Source: JANMQK01 sp031370485
GTDB taxonomy: Bacteria; Acidobacteriota; Polarisedimenticolia; Gp22-AA2
NCBI GenBank assembly: GCA_031370485.1
Contig: JANMQK010000370.1
Span: 1 to 33,741, forward strand
Direction of reading: 5' to 3'
Length of the DNA stretch: 33,741 nucleotides
This document shows positions 26,930 through 33,741 of the stretch, in pieces (within the stretch, counting starts at the first letter, position 1; each line of letters begins with the position of its first letter). The notes beneath the pieces are model-generated. The model was not told the origin of the DNA. It was given only the letters and a program-made list of their open reading frames with translations, and did not search any database. The translations under genes were made by a program, and so were the position numbers.

Positions 26930-26965
26930 CCCCCGGTCCCGTTCCGCGTGCGGCGGGACCGGGGG
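26930..26965 (+). terminator. Strong GC hairpin after the thrombospondin-repeat gene
   Basis: CCCCCGGTCCCG (26930-26941) and CGGGACCGGGGG (26954-26965) form a perfect 12-bp stem with a 12-nt loop, 32 bp after the stop. It lacks a U-tract, as is common for stem-only ends in high-GC bacteria, so the terminator call is likely but not certain. Confidence 0.6.
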
Positions 26966-27118
26966 GCCGCTCAAGAGTCAGGAAGTCGCTGCGCCATCGC
27001 CGCGGATTTCGGCGGCGACAGCTTTGCCGCCACCCGGGTACCCCACCAATCTCAGGTTGACAGAAAAGGCCTCGCCGAACTCACAAGCGCAGCTTGAGCT
27101 TCATTTGCGCCCATCGAT

Positions 27119-27215
27119 GCGAGTGGCGTCGGCACGGTCAATCCAAGATCTCGCAGGTCACCAGAATCCGGGGACGACCGAGCGCTATATGCGACTGATG
27201 GCGTCGGCGCTGCAC
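27119..27215 (+). pseudogene. Tyrosine recombinase (phage-type integrase) C-terminal remnant
   Basis: The short segment ARSIQDLAGHQNPGTTERYM followed by RLMASAL matches the end of tyrosine recombinases: the LAGH box with the conserved His and the TT-x-x-YM nucleophile Tyr. The catalytic Arg boxes are absent upstream, where the frame turns into unrelated sequence, so only the last catalytic helices survive. It shows that a mobile element was once here. Confidence 0.72.
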
Positions 27216-27375
27216 TACGCAGGATATCAACCTGAGACGACAATCTGGGTGAGAGACTGCAGGTTACCTGCGCGGAGGGAGTCCAGCATTCGCCCGTTGA
27301 TCCTGGAGCGTTACCCTCAGTTGAGGGCATCCGCGCCGGTGTCGGTCACGGCGGAGTTCTTGCCCGCATTGCCCT

Positions 27376-27492
27376 GATTCAATTTCGTGGCATCTCATCG
27401 ACGTCTTTCTCCACATCGACAAGGACGAGCAAGTCCACCGTTTCAAGAAACGGGTCGTCGACCCGTCGCGACGCTGGAAGATCCGGTCCCGA
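27376..27492 (+). pseudogene. Polyphosphate kinase 2 (PPK2) fragment
   Basis: A frame overlapping the leader of the next gene reads LIDVFLHIDKDEQVHRFKKR followed by VVDPSRRWKI. This matches the lid/substrate region of PPK2 enzymes (FLHIS/DKDEQ-x-x-RF-x-x-R-x-x-DP-x-x-RWK). The Walker A and B parts are missing, so the gene is broken. PPK2 makes ATP or ADP from polyphosphate. It is probably debris from rearrangement, although it adjoins a nucleotide-transport operon. Another tract of the 614-bp gap (26966-27118) holds nothing recognisable. Confidence 0.62.
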
Positions 27493-27512
27493 TTCAGGAG
27501 AACGCGGGTATC

Positions 27513-28760
27513 ATGGACTACGTCGTGACGAAGAGACTTCCCTCATTCCCGGGGTTATTGGGATGGTTGGTTTGGGCGCTCCTGCTCTTCCCCTTGAGCG
27601 CGAGCGCGGCGGACAGTCTGAGTCTCCCCACGCCGACCTCCAGCGAGCGGGTCGAATACATTCGTCGAGCCCGTGTGTGGGAGTCGACGGATGTCTCTTC
27701 CAAGGATCTCTACAACGGTCCGGAGGGGAATCTGAACTTCACGGTGGATCAGGAGATCACTTGCGATTTCGTGCCGGAACCCCTCGGGGGATTCACCGAG
27801 AAATTCCTGTGCCGCCTGGACGACGGAAGAATCTTCAAGGTGAAATACCAGGAAGGAGATCGATACAAGGAAGTGTTTGGCGAAGTCCTGGGGACGCGGC
27901 TTTTCTGGGCGCTTGGGTTCTATGTGGACCGGATGCTTCCCGTTCGCGTGACCTGCCGCGGCTGTCCGAGACATCCTTGGACGTATGTGGATGCGAGAAA
28001 GAACAAGCGCCACCTGGACGAGCAGGGACTCATCCGTTCGATCCCTCCCGAAGCGGAAACCGGTACCTATATGTTCGACCCGGCTGCGATGGAAGAAAAA
28101 ATCGATGCCGAACCCATCGAGGAACGGAGGAACCAGGGATGGAGCTGGAAGTCTCTTAAACTGGTCGACGAGAGCCTTGGAGGGGCCACGAAGGCCCAGA
28201 TCGATGCCCTCAAGCTGCTCAACGCCTTCGTCCAAAACACGGACAACAAGTTCAAGCAGAATTCCTTCGTTTGTCCACGCAACGAACTGGTGAAGGGCGA
28301 TGCCGGCAATGTGACCTGCCGCCGCCCAATCCTGTATGTCGACGACCTGGGGTCGGTCTTCGGAAAGGGCGGATTCACAACAGGCTATTCCGGCCGTGTC
28401 GATTACGAGGGTTGGAAGGAGCGTCCTGTGTGGCGGAACCCCGAGTCCTGCACGGCTCGGTTGGTTTCGATCGGGTGGATCCTTCGCACTTCCACTTTGA
28501 AAGACCCTGTCATCAGCGAAGACGGGCGCGCGCTGTTGGCCCGGCAAATGGAGCAGCTTTCCGATGCTCAAATTACGGACCTCTTCCGCGCGGCTCGAAT
28601 CGAAAGACTTCATCAAACGATTACTGACGGCTGTTCCGGACGCCGAGAGGTCACCCTGCAAGACTGGGTGGCGCTCTTCAAGAAAAAGAGGGACGAAATC
28701 ACGAAGCACCCAGGATGCCCGACGCAGCAACGCGCTGAGGCATTGGGCGATGCACCTTGA
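27513..28760 (+). CDS. Exported protein with kinase-fold-like motifs (PI3/4-kinase/HipA-like), function unknown
   Basis: 415 residues with a clear Sec signal peptide (MDYVVTKRLP, then WLVWALLLFPLSASAAD). I do not recognise a named family, but the order of residues resembles an atypical kinase. FKVKY (Lys109/Lys111) matches a beta-3 lysine, a Glu-rich helix at YKEVFGEVLG follows, FVQNTDNKFKQN (Asp244, Asn250) resembles the catalytic loop H/N-x-D-x4-N, and LYVDDLGSVFG (Asp277/Asp278) resembles the metal-binding DLG/DFG loop. Paired cysteines (CRGCPRHPW and others) suit an oxidising compartment. ATG was chosen over the longer frame because the signal peptide begins there; the ribosome site is weak. 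Its stop overlaps the next start (TTGA), so it belongs to the NTT operon. An extracytoplasmic kinase is an inference. Confidence 0.7.
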   Translation: MDYVVTKRLPSFPGLLGWLVWALLLFPLSASAADSLSLPTPTSSERVEYIRRARVWESTDVSSKDLYNGPEGNLNFTVDQEITCDFVPEPLGGFTEKFLCRLDDGRIFKVKYQEGDRYKEVFGEVLGTRLFWALGFYVDRMLPVRVTCRGCPRHPWTYVDARKNKRHLDEQGLIRSIPPEAETGTYMFDPAAMEEKIDAEPIEERRNQGWSWKSLKLVDESLGGATKAQIDALKLLNAFVQNTDNKFKQNSFVCPRNELVKGDAGNVTCRRPILYVDDLGSVFGKGGFTTGYSGRVDYEGWKERPVWRNPESCTARLVSIGWILRTSTLKDPVISEDGRALLARQMEQLSDAQITDLFRAARIERLHQTITDGCSGRREVTLQDWVALFKKKRDEITKHPGCPTQQRAEALGDAP

Positions 28761-30076
28761 CGCGACGGACATCGAAGGGTCCTCTGGATCGCATCCTGGG
28801 GGTCTTCACAGACGTGCGCGGCGGCGAGGGTGTCACCGCACTCCTGCTGATGCTGAACATCTTCCTCCTGCTCGCGGCCTATTACCTGTTGAAGACGATC
28901 CGCGAGCCCCTCATCTTGAACGAGCCAGGCGGCGCCGAAGTGAAGAGCTACTCGGCCGCGGCGATCGCGGGGCTGCTCATCCTCCTCGTGCCACTGTACA
29001 GCGCGGTGGCCTCACGGGTGTCACGCGTCAAGCTGATCAACGGCGTGACGCTGTTTTTCATCGCCTGCCTGATGGCGTTCTTCGGCTTGAGCCAGGCCGG
29101 CGTGCCGATCGGCGTACCCTTCTTTATCTGGGTCGGGATTTTCAGCCTCATGATGGTCACCCAGCTCTGGGCGTTTGCGGCTGACGTCTATACCATCGAT
29201 CAAGGCAAGCGGCTCTTCGCGATCGTGGGCTTTGGCGCGTCGCTCGGCGCGATCGTGGGCTCGTTCGCGACCGGTCAACTCGTGCAGTTCTACGGCCCCC
29301 CGGTGTTCATGCTCTGGGCCGCGTCACTGCTTTCGATCTGCCTGCTGCTCACCAACGTCGTCAACGCCCGGGAAAAACGCACCCATGAGCTGAAGCCGCG
29401 CACACGCGGGCGCCAGCGCAGCGGATTTGCGCTGGTGTTTACGGACCGCTATCTGCTCCTCATCGCGATTCTCATGCTGCTCTACAACCTCGTGAACACC
29501 ACCGGCGAGTACATCCTCGCCAAAACGGTGGTGACGTTGTACGAAAGGGCGCACGGAGCCGCGGCCGCCGGGGGGCTCGACGAGACCAAAGTGATCGGAG
29601 AATTCTACGGAAACTACTTCACCCTGGTGAACGTGCTCGCGGCGGTCATTCAGGCGTTCCTCGTCTCGCGCGTGCTCAAGTACTTCGGGGTTCGTGCCGC
29701 GCTCCTGGTCCTGCCGGCGGTGGCCCTCATCGGCTACACCGGGATGGCGTTCGTTCCCCTGCTCCCGTTCATCCGCACCGTCAAACTCGCGGAGAATTCG
29801 ATCGACTACTCATTGCAGAACACGACCCGGAATGCGCTCTATCTTCCGACGAGCCGCGAGGCGAAGTACAAGGCGAAGCAGGCCAACGACGCCTTCTTCG
29901 TGCGCTTCGGAGACGTGCTCTCGGCGGGGCTCGTGTTCGCCGGGACCCGGTGGTTGAGCTTCGGCTCGAGACAGTTCGCGCTCGTCAACGTCGCACTGAT
30001 CGTCGTCTGGCTCGTTCTCGCGGTCGTCATCGGCCGCCGGTTCGAGCGGCTCACGGAAACGCCTCACTCGGATTAG
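28757..30076 (+). CDS. NTT/TLC-family nucleotide transporter (ATP:ADP antiporter-like)
   Basis: 439 residues, about 11-12 membrane helices, inner membrane. The protein matches the bacterial nucleotide transporter (Npt/NTT) family: LLMLNIFLLLAAYYLLKTIR early on, REPLIL, then QLWAFAADVYTIDQGKRLFA and the loop SLQNTTRNALYLPTSREAKY with KAKQANDAFFVRFGD. Classical NTTs of chlamydiae, rickettsiae and plastids exchange ATP for ADP or import nucleotides. Free-living bacteria carry related proteins of unknown substrate, some linked to HEAT or cNMP-binding domains. The TTG start overlaps the upstream stop by 4 bp and the gene is followed after 7 bp by the NTT-HEAT gene. Substrate and direction cannot be read here. 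Confidence 0.9.
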   Translation: MTRRTSKGPLDRILGVFTDVRGGEGVTALLLMLNIFLLLAAYYLLKTIREPLILNEPGGAEVKSYSAAAIAGLLILLVPLYSAVASRVSRVKLINGVTLFFIACLMAFFGLSQAGVPIGVPFFIWVGIFSLMMVTQLWAFAADVYTIDQGKRLFAIVGFGASLGAIVGSFATGQLVQFYGPPVFMLWAASLLSICLLLTNVVNAREKRTHELKPRTRGRQRSGFALVFTDRYLLLIAILMLLYNLVNTTGEYILAKTVVTLYERAHGAAAAGGLDETKVIGEFYGNYFTLVNVLAAVIQAFLVSRVLKYFGVRAALLVLPAVALIGYTGMAFVPLLPFIRTVKLAENSIDYSLQNTTRNALYLPTSREAKYKAKQANDAFFVRFGDVLSAGLVFAGTRWLSFGSRQFALVNVALIVVWLVLAVVIGRRFERLTETPHSD

Positions 30077-30083
30077 CATCGTC

Positions 30084-32804
30084 GTGCACTCGCCTATCCG
30101 TCGCTTCTTCGAGAGCCTTATGCATCGGCTCGGGCTCGAGCCGCGAGAAGGACGCCTCCTCGTCCTCTTGGGGACGCTCGTCGCAATCCTCCTCTGCGCG
30201 TACACCATCGCGAAAATTCTGAGGGATGCGCTCTTCCTCGAGGAATTCGGCGCCCTGGCCCTGCCGTATGCGTACATCGGCGTCGCCCTGGCCTCGGCGG
30301 GGTACGTCTGGTTCGAGAGTCGCGTGGCTCGCCGGTTCACGCATGTCGGCGCCTCTCGATTCAACCAATACGCCGCGATCGGGTTCAGCATCCTTGCCGC
30401 CGCGGCTCTCCAGCGTGCCCGGCACTGGACCACCGGCCTGTTCTACCTCTGGACCGGCGGCCAGGCGATGATGCTCCTACCACACTTCTGGGGGCTTGCG
30501 CTCGATGTCTATGATTCCCGCCGCGCGCGCCGCTTCTTCCCGCTCCTGAGCGGCTGCGGGCTGATCGGCGGGCTGGCCGGCGGCGGGTTCGCCGCGTGGT
30601 CCGCGCCGTTCCTGCGCCCCGTCGGCTTGATGTGGGTCCTGTCGGGGCTCCTCGTCATCGCGCGCGCACTGACGGGTTCGGTCGAGAGGCACCGCAAGCG
30701 CTCCCCAGACATGACCGCCACCGTGTCGAGTGTTTCGAGCTGGGAAATCATACGGAAGTCCGGTTACATCAAGTTGCTCACGCTGGGACTCGCGCTGTCG
30801 GTGGTCGTGGGGACGCTCGTCGACTTCCAGTTCAAGCTTCTCATTCAGCGGCTGTATCCGGAGCCGCATGCGCTCACGCAGTTCCTCGGCACCTTCTACG
30901 CCGGGCTCAACGCCGTGTCACTGCTCTTTCAATTCGGGGCGGCGGGGTGGCTCCTGCAACGACTCGGCCTCGGCGCGTCCACCGGCCTGCAGCCGGGCGC
31001 GGTGTTCGTCTTCGCCGCATGGGCGGCGATAACGACGGGAGGGTGGGCCATTGTCGCGATGAGATGGATCCAAGGCGTCGTCTCCCAGACGCTGGGCAAG
31101 TCGTCTACGGAGATCTACTACGCGGCCATCCGCCCGAACGAGCGGCGGCGCATCAAGCCTGCGCTCGACACCCTGGTCGAGCGCTGGTCGGACGCCCTCG
31201 TCGGCATCCTGCTCCTCATCGTTCTGCATCTCCTGCGCGTCCCCATCGCGGTGATCATCGTCGGGACGGCCGTTCTCGCGGTGGTCTGGCTCGCCGTGCT
31301 CTTCCTCCTGAACCGGCAGTACGGCCGCGCGTTCCATGAGGCCCTGAGCCGCCGCTGGATCGAGCCCGAATTCACTCCCGAGTCGATGCGGCTTCCCTCC
31401 GCCCGGAAGGCCCTCCTGGAGGCGCTGCGTTCCGACGACGAACGCCAGGTCCTGCTGGCCCTGAAGCTGAGCCAGCACACGCGCCATGCGGAGACCGGGC
31501 GCGCTGTCCGGAGCTGCCTCCAGCATCCCTCACCGGGCGTGCGGGCCTCTGCCGTAGAAGCGATGGAAGTGATGCGGCTGCCTGACTCCGAGCACGCCAT
31601 CGAGGGCCTCCTCGCCGAGTCGGACGAGAGACCTCGTCGCGCGGCGGTCGGCTACCTGCTCTCCCGAGGCCTGGAGCCGATTGCGTTCGCCCGCCGTCTG
31701 CTCGACGGCGACGACCCTGCGCTCCGAGAGTACCTCCTCGATGCGCTCTTCGATCACCCCTACGAGGCACGAGGCGTGCTCACGTGGAGCTGGATCGATG
31801 CCCGTCTCGAGTCGGGCACTCGTGAGGATCTGCTCCTGGCCGCCCGCGCTCTTGGCGCGATGGACGATCCGACGACCCTGCGACACTTCCGGACTCTGCT
31901 CACGAATCCGGATGTCGAAGTTCGGCGTGCCGCCCTCCTCTCCGCGGCGCGACGGCCGAGCCGCGATCTGCTCGACATCCTGCTTCCGCTCCTGATCGTT
32001 TCCGAGCTGGGTCACGAAGCACGCGAGGCGGTGGCGGCGGTCGGCGACCCGGCAGTGCCAGAGCTGCAGCGGCTCTTGGGCGGCGAGAGCGGCGCGCGCG
32101 CCCAGGCGCGCGCCGCCCGCGCTCTGGCACAGATCGCGAGCCCGCGCGCGGTGGTTCGCCTGATGACGCTCGTCCGAAGCAGCGACCTCAGGCTTCGACA
32201 CCTCGGGCTGAAGGGGTTGACGCGCGTGCGCCTGCGAACCGGCCAGCCGGTCCTGCCGCGCTCCATGGTACACAGGCTCTTCCTCCGCGAGCTACGTGAC
32301 TACCGGGTGTGCTTTGCACCCGTGTCGTCGCTCGAGAGGAACGCCGAGCCGGTGGTGCGCCTTCTCGGGGAGAGCTACCGCGAATCCGCCGACCGGGCAC
32401 TCGAGCGCGCCCTCCAGGCCCTCGCGTGCTGGTACGACCCCGGGCCGCTGACAGGTGTCCTCGACCGCCTGAAGTCCCGCGATCTCGCGGTCGCATCGCC
32501 CGCAATGGAGTATCTTGGGCACGTGCTCCCTCGAGCGGTGTTCAGCCCGGTCAGCAGAATCTTCGAACAGGAGGCAATGGAAGCTCCCGACGGAGTTCCC
32601 GACCCTGACCGGCTTGCCGAATGGATTGGCAGGGCGTGGGAGACGGGGGACGCGTGGCTCCGCGCCTGTGCCGTGCGCTCATCTCGATACGCTCCCACCT
32701 TCGATCGTAGTCGATTCGCCACCGGCGATGGCGGCGACCCGATGGTCTGCGCGGAGCTCGAGGCGCTGTCCGGCGGCGATCGGACCTCCACGGAGGCACG
32801 CTAG
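30084..32804 (+). CDS. NTT-like transporter fused to HEAT repeats
   Basis: 906 residues from a GTG start. Residues about 20-415 are a second NTT/MFS-type membrane domain (AYTIAKILRDALFLEEFGAL, then LPHFWGLALDVYDSRRARRF and GVVSQTLGKSSTEIYYAAIR). Residues about 430-700 hold helical HEAT-type repeats (SARKALLEALRSDDERQVLL, SPGVRASAVEAMEVMRLPDS, NPDVEVRRAALLSAARRPSR) on the cytoplasmic side. A mixed helical C-terminus (700-906) follows. In some free-living bacteria NTT domains are fused to HEAT repeats; the repeats probably scaffold a partner. Here the natural partner is the cNMP-like protein encoded next, whose start overlaps this stop by 1 bp. The catalytic role is unknown. Confidence 0.88.
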   Translation: MHSPIRRFFESLMHRLGLEPREGRLLVLLGTLVAILLCAYTIAKILRDALFLEEFGALALPYAYIGVALASAGYVWFESRVARRFTHVGASRFNQYAAIGFSILAAAALQRARHWTTGLFYLWTGGQAMMLLPHFWGLALDVYDSRRARRFFPLLSGCGLIGGLAGGGFAAWSAPFLRPVGLMWVLSGLLVIARALTGSVERHRKRSPDMTATVSSVSSWEIIRKSGYIKLLTLGLALSVVVGTLVDFQFKLLIQRLYPEPHALTQFLGTFYAGLNAVSLLFQFGAAGWLLQRLGLGASTGLQPGAVFVFAAWAAITTGGWAIVAMRWIQGVVSQTLGKSSTEIYYAAIRPNERRRIKPALDTLVERWSDALVGILLLIVLHLLRVPIAVIIVGTAVLAVVWLAVLFLLNRQYGRAFHEALSRRWIEPEFTPESMRLPSARKALLEALRSDDERQVLLALKLSQHTRHAETGRAVRSCLQHPSPGVRASAVEAMEVMRLPDSEHAIEGLLAESDERPRRAAVGYLLSRGLEPIAFARRLLDGDDPALREYLLDALFDHPYEARGVLTWSWIDARLESGTREDLLLAARALGAMDDPTTLRHFRTLLTNPDVEVRRAALLSAARRPSRDLLDILLPLLIVSELGHEAREAVAAVGDPAVPELQRLLGGESGARAQARAARALAQIASPRAVVRLMTLVRSSDLRLRHLGLKGLTRVRLRTGQPVLPRSMVHRLFLRELRDYRVCFAPVSSLERNAEPVVRLLGESYRESADRALERALQALACWYDPGPLTGVLDRLKSRDLAVASPAMEYLGHVLPRAVFSPVSRIFEQEAMEAPDGVPDPDRLAEWIGRAWETGDAWLRACAVRSSRYAPTFDRSRFATGDGGDPMVCAELEALSGGDRTSTEAR

Positions 32805-33397
32805 TGTTGACGCCGGTGGAACGCGTACTGATCCTCAAGGGTGCGGACCTACTGAAGGACGTGGGGCCGCGCCACCTGCTGGGCTTGGCGGATGTCGCAC
32901 GAGAGATGGAAATATCGAAAGGCCAGGCGCTCTACGACGAGAACGACCCGGCGGACGCGCTGTACATGGTGGTCGAGGGCCGTGTGCGTCTGTCGACAGG
33001 CGGAAGGACGACCTCCGAGGTGGGGCCGGGCGAAGCTTTCGGGACGTGGGCGCTCCTGGACGACTCAAGTCGCGGCCACCGCGCCGAGTGCATCGAGGAT
33101 GGCCTGGCACTCGCGCTGCAACGCGACGACTTCTACGACAGGGCTGCCGGGGACCTGACGCTTCTTCAAGAGGTATTGCGCGTGCTCGCGAAGCGTCTGC
33201 GCTCGCTTGTTTCCGATCGGCCGGAAGAGGCGCGCGTCGAGGACGAAGGCATCGAGAAGCCGCCCGAAGCACCGGTGGAGAAGGGAGCGGCCGCGGCCCC
33301 AACGAAGGGGGCTGCCCTGGAGGCCGCCGCGCTCGGGCAAACCGAAACCCCGCCCGGCGAAAGCGCGTCGCCGAGGCCCAAAGGTGGATCGGCATGA
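32804..33397 (+). CDS. Cyclic-nucleotide-binding-domain protein
   Basis: 197 residues. Residues about 15-135 fold as a cNMP-binding jelly roll (ISKGQALYDENDPADALYMV, then VEGRVRLSTGG). The phosphate-binding cassette reads FGTWALLDDSSRGHRA: FG and Arg90 are kept, but the Glu that binds the ribose in CAP/PKA-type sites is Thr81. True cAMP/cGMP binding is therefore doubtful. The last 55 residues are low-complexity, Pro/Ala/Glu-rich and probably disordered. There is no HTH, so it is not a CRP-type regulator. A strong GGAGG (32792-32796) precedes the GTG, which overlaps the NTT-HEAT stop. It is likely a cytoplasmic sensor or allosteric subunit of the operon's transport complex. Confidence 0.88.
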   Translation: MLTPVERVLILKGADLLKDVGPRHLLGLADVAREMEISKGQALYDENDPADALYMVVEGRVRLSTGGRTTSEVGPGEAFGTWALLDDSSRGHRAECIEDGLALALQRDDFYDRAAGDLTLLQEVLRVLAKRLRSLVSDRPEEARVEDEGIEKPPEAPVEKGAAAAPTKGAALEAAALGQTETPPGESASPRPKGGSA

Positions 33398-33403
33398 TCG
33401 CGG

Positions 33404-33741
33404 CTACTGCGGCACGCGGCGATCGATGATCCCCGAGTCGACGACTTGCCCCAGGCGCGAGATCGCATTGAAATACATCTTGTCGCCTGCGATCTCCACC
33501 GCCATGAACGTCCGGTCCGTATCGAACCCTTTCGCCGTGATGTTCGAGTCCTTGTCAATGTCACCGTCCGCCAACTGTCCCCCGGATCCCACGACAAAGT
33601 AGACGATGCCGTGCTGCGGCTTGATCCGTTCATAGAAATGATCATGCCCATTGAGCACGACGCTGACGTTGTACTTGATGAACAGGGGCTCCAGCGTCTC
33701 GCGCAGTTTGAGGTCCGAGCCGTGACGCCCCCCCGACGAGT
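33404..33741 (-). CDS. Metallophosphoesterase, purple-acid-phosphatase-like (5' partial)
   Basis: The frame runs from the window edge, so the N-terminal part is outside. The 112 visible residues include the metal/phosphate motifs GRHGSD and VVLNGHDHFYER (His-x-Asp-His of the final metal-binding block), then YFVVGSGGQLADG and a C-terminal strand set ending DRRVPQ. It resembles secreted calcineurin-like or purple acid phosphatases that hydrolyse phosphoesters. The gene converges on the cNMP gene with only 6 bp between stops. A longer read would show whether it carries a signal peptide. A functional link with the exported kinase-like protein is speculative. Confidence 0.85.
   Translation of the reverse strand, partial: SSGGRHGSDLKLRETLEPLFIKYNVSVVLNGHDHFYERIKPQHGIVYFVVGSGGQLADGDIDKDSNITAKGFDTDRTFMAVEIAGDKMYFNAISRLGQVVDSGIIDRRVPQ

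Noticed and set aside
27024..27377. 117-residue open frame taken as an intact gene
   Set aside because: Only about 30 residues match an integrase C-terminus; the rest is unrelated and no start site is seen, so it is called a remnant.
27555..28772. 405-residue minus-strand open frame
   Set aside because: It is antisense to the exported kinase-like gene; the plus strand has the signal peptide and the coupled overlap with the next gene.

Overview
The window is high-GC DNA from a Gram-negative bacterium with an outer membrane: it encodes a TonB-dependent receptor with a carboxypeptidase-regulatory-like N-terminus and several lipoproteins. Large secreted BNR/Asp-box and thrombospondin-type-3 proteins, many GTG/TTG starts and ATP/ADP-translocase-like (NTT) transporters in a free-living setting suggest an Acidobacteriota-type soil, sediment or marine lineage. 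That placement is an inference from gene style, not from a marker gene.

Left part (1-8544): the 3' end of an acyl-CoA thioesterase gene; a large TonB-dependent receptor; then a minus-strand block read right to left as Na+/H+ antiporter, CPxCG protein, B12-binding radical SAM enzyme, VirJ-like lipoprotein hydrolase and dodecin. A divergent two-gene unit (7884-8544) encodes a small four-helix membrane protein and an XRE regulator. Its promoter carries two copies of an 18-bp palindrome, one over the -35 box and one over the -10 box.

Middle (8695-25129): a 2081-residue secreted Asp-box/FN3/DOMON-like/cadherin-like protein; an AmpG-like MFS transporter broken by an in-frame amber codon; and a translationally coupled module of sulfatase-like lipoprotein, GH31 glycosidase lipoprotein and type-I sulfatase. 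The module is bracketed by two direct copies of a ~120-bp repeat. An IS91-type transposase remnant lies inside the left edge and a tmRNA 3'-end scar inside the right edge, so it looks like transferred catabolic cargo. A hydroxyisourate-hydrolase scrap follows, then the alkylation-repair pair ogt-mpg on the minus strand.

Right part (25284-33741): a secreted thrombospondin-type-3 protein with a good promoter and a strong hairpin after it; a debris zone with integrase and PPK2 remnants; then a tight four-gene operon (27513-33397). The operon encodes an exported kinase-fold-like protein, an NTT family transporter, an NTT-HEAT fusion and a lone cyclic-nucleotide-binding-like domain protein. It converges on the 3' end of a purple-acid-phosphatase-like metallophosphoesterase. 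This operon is the best candidate for an undescribed system. My hypothesis is that NTT carriers supply nucleotide across the inner membrane to an extracytoplasmic kinase, with HEAT and cNMP-like parts as scaffold or sensor.
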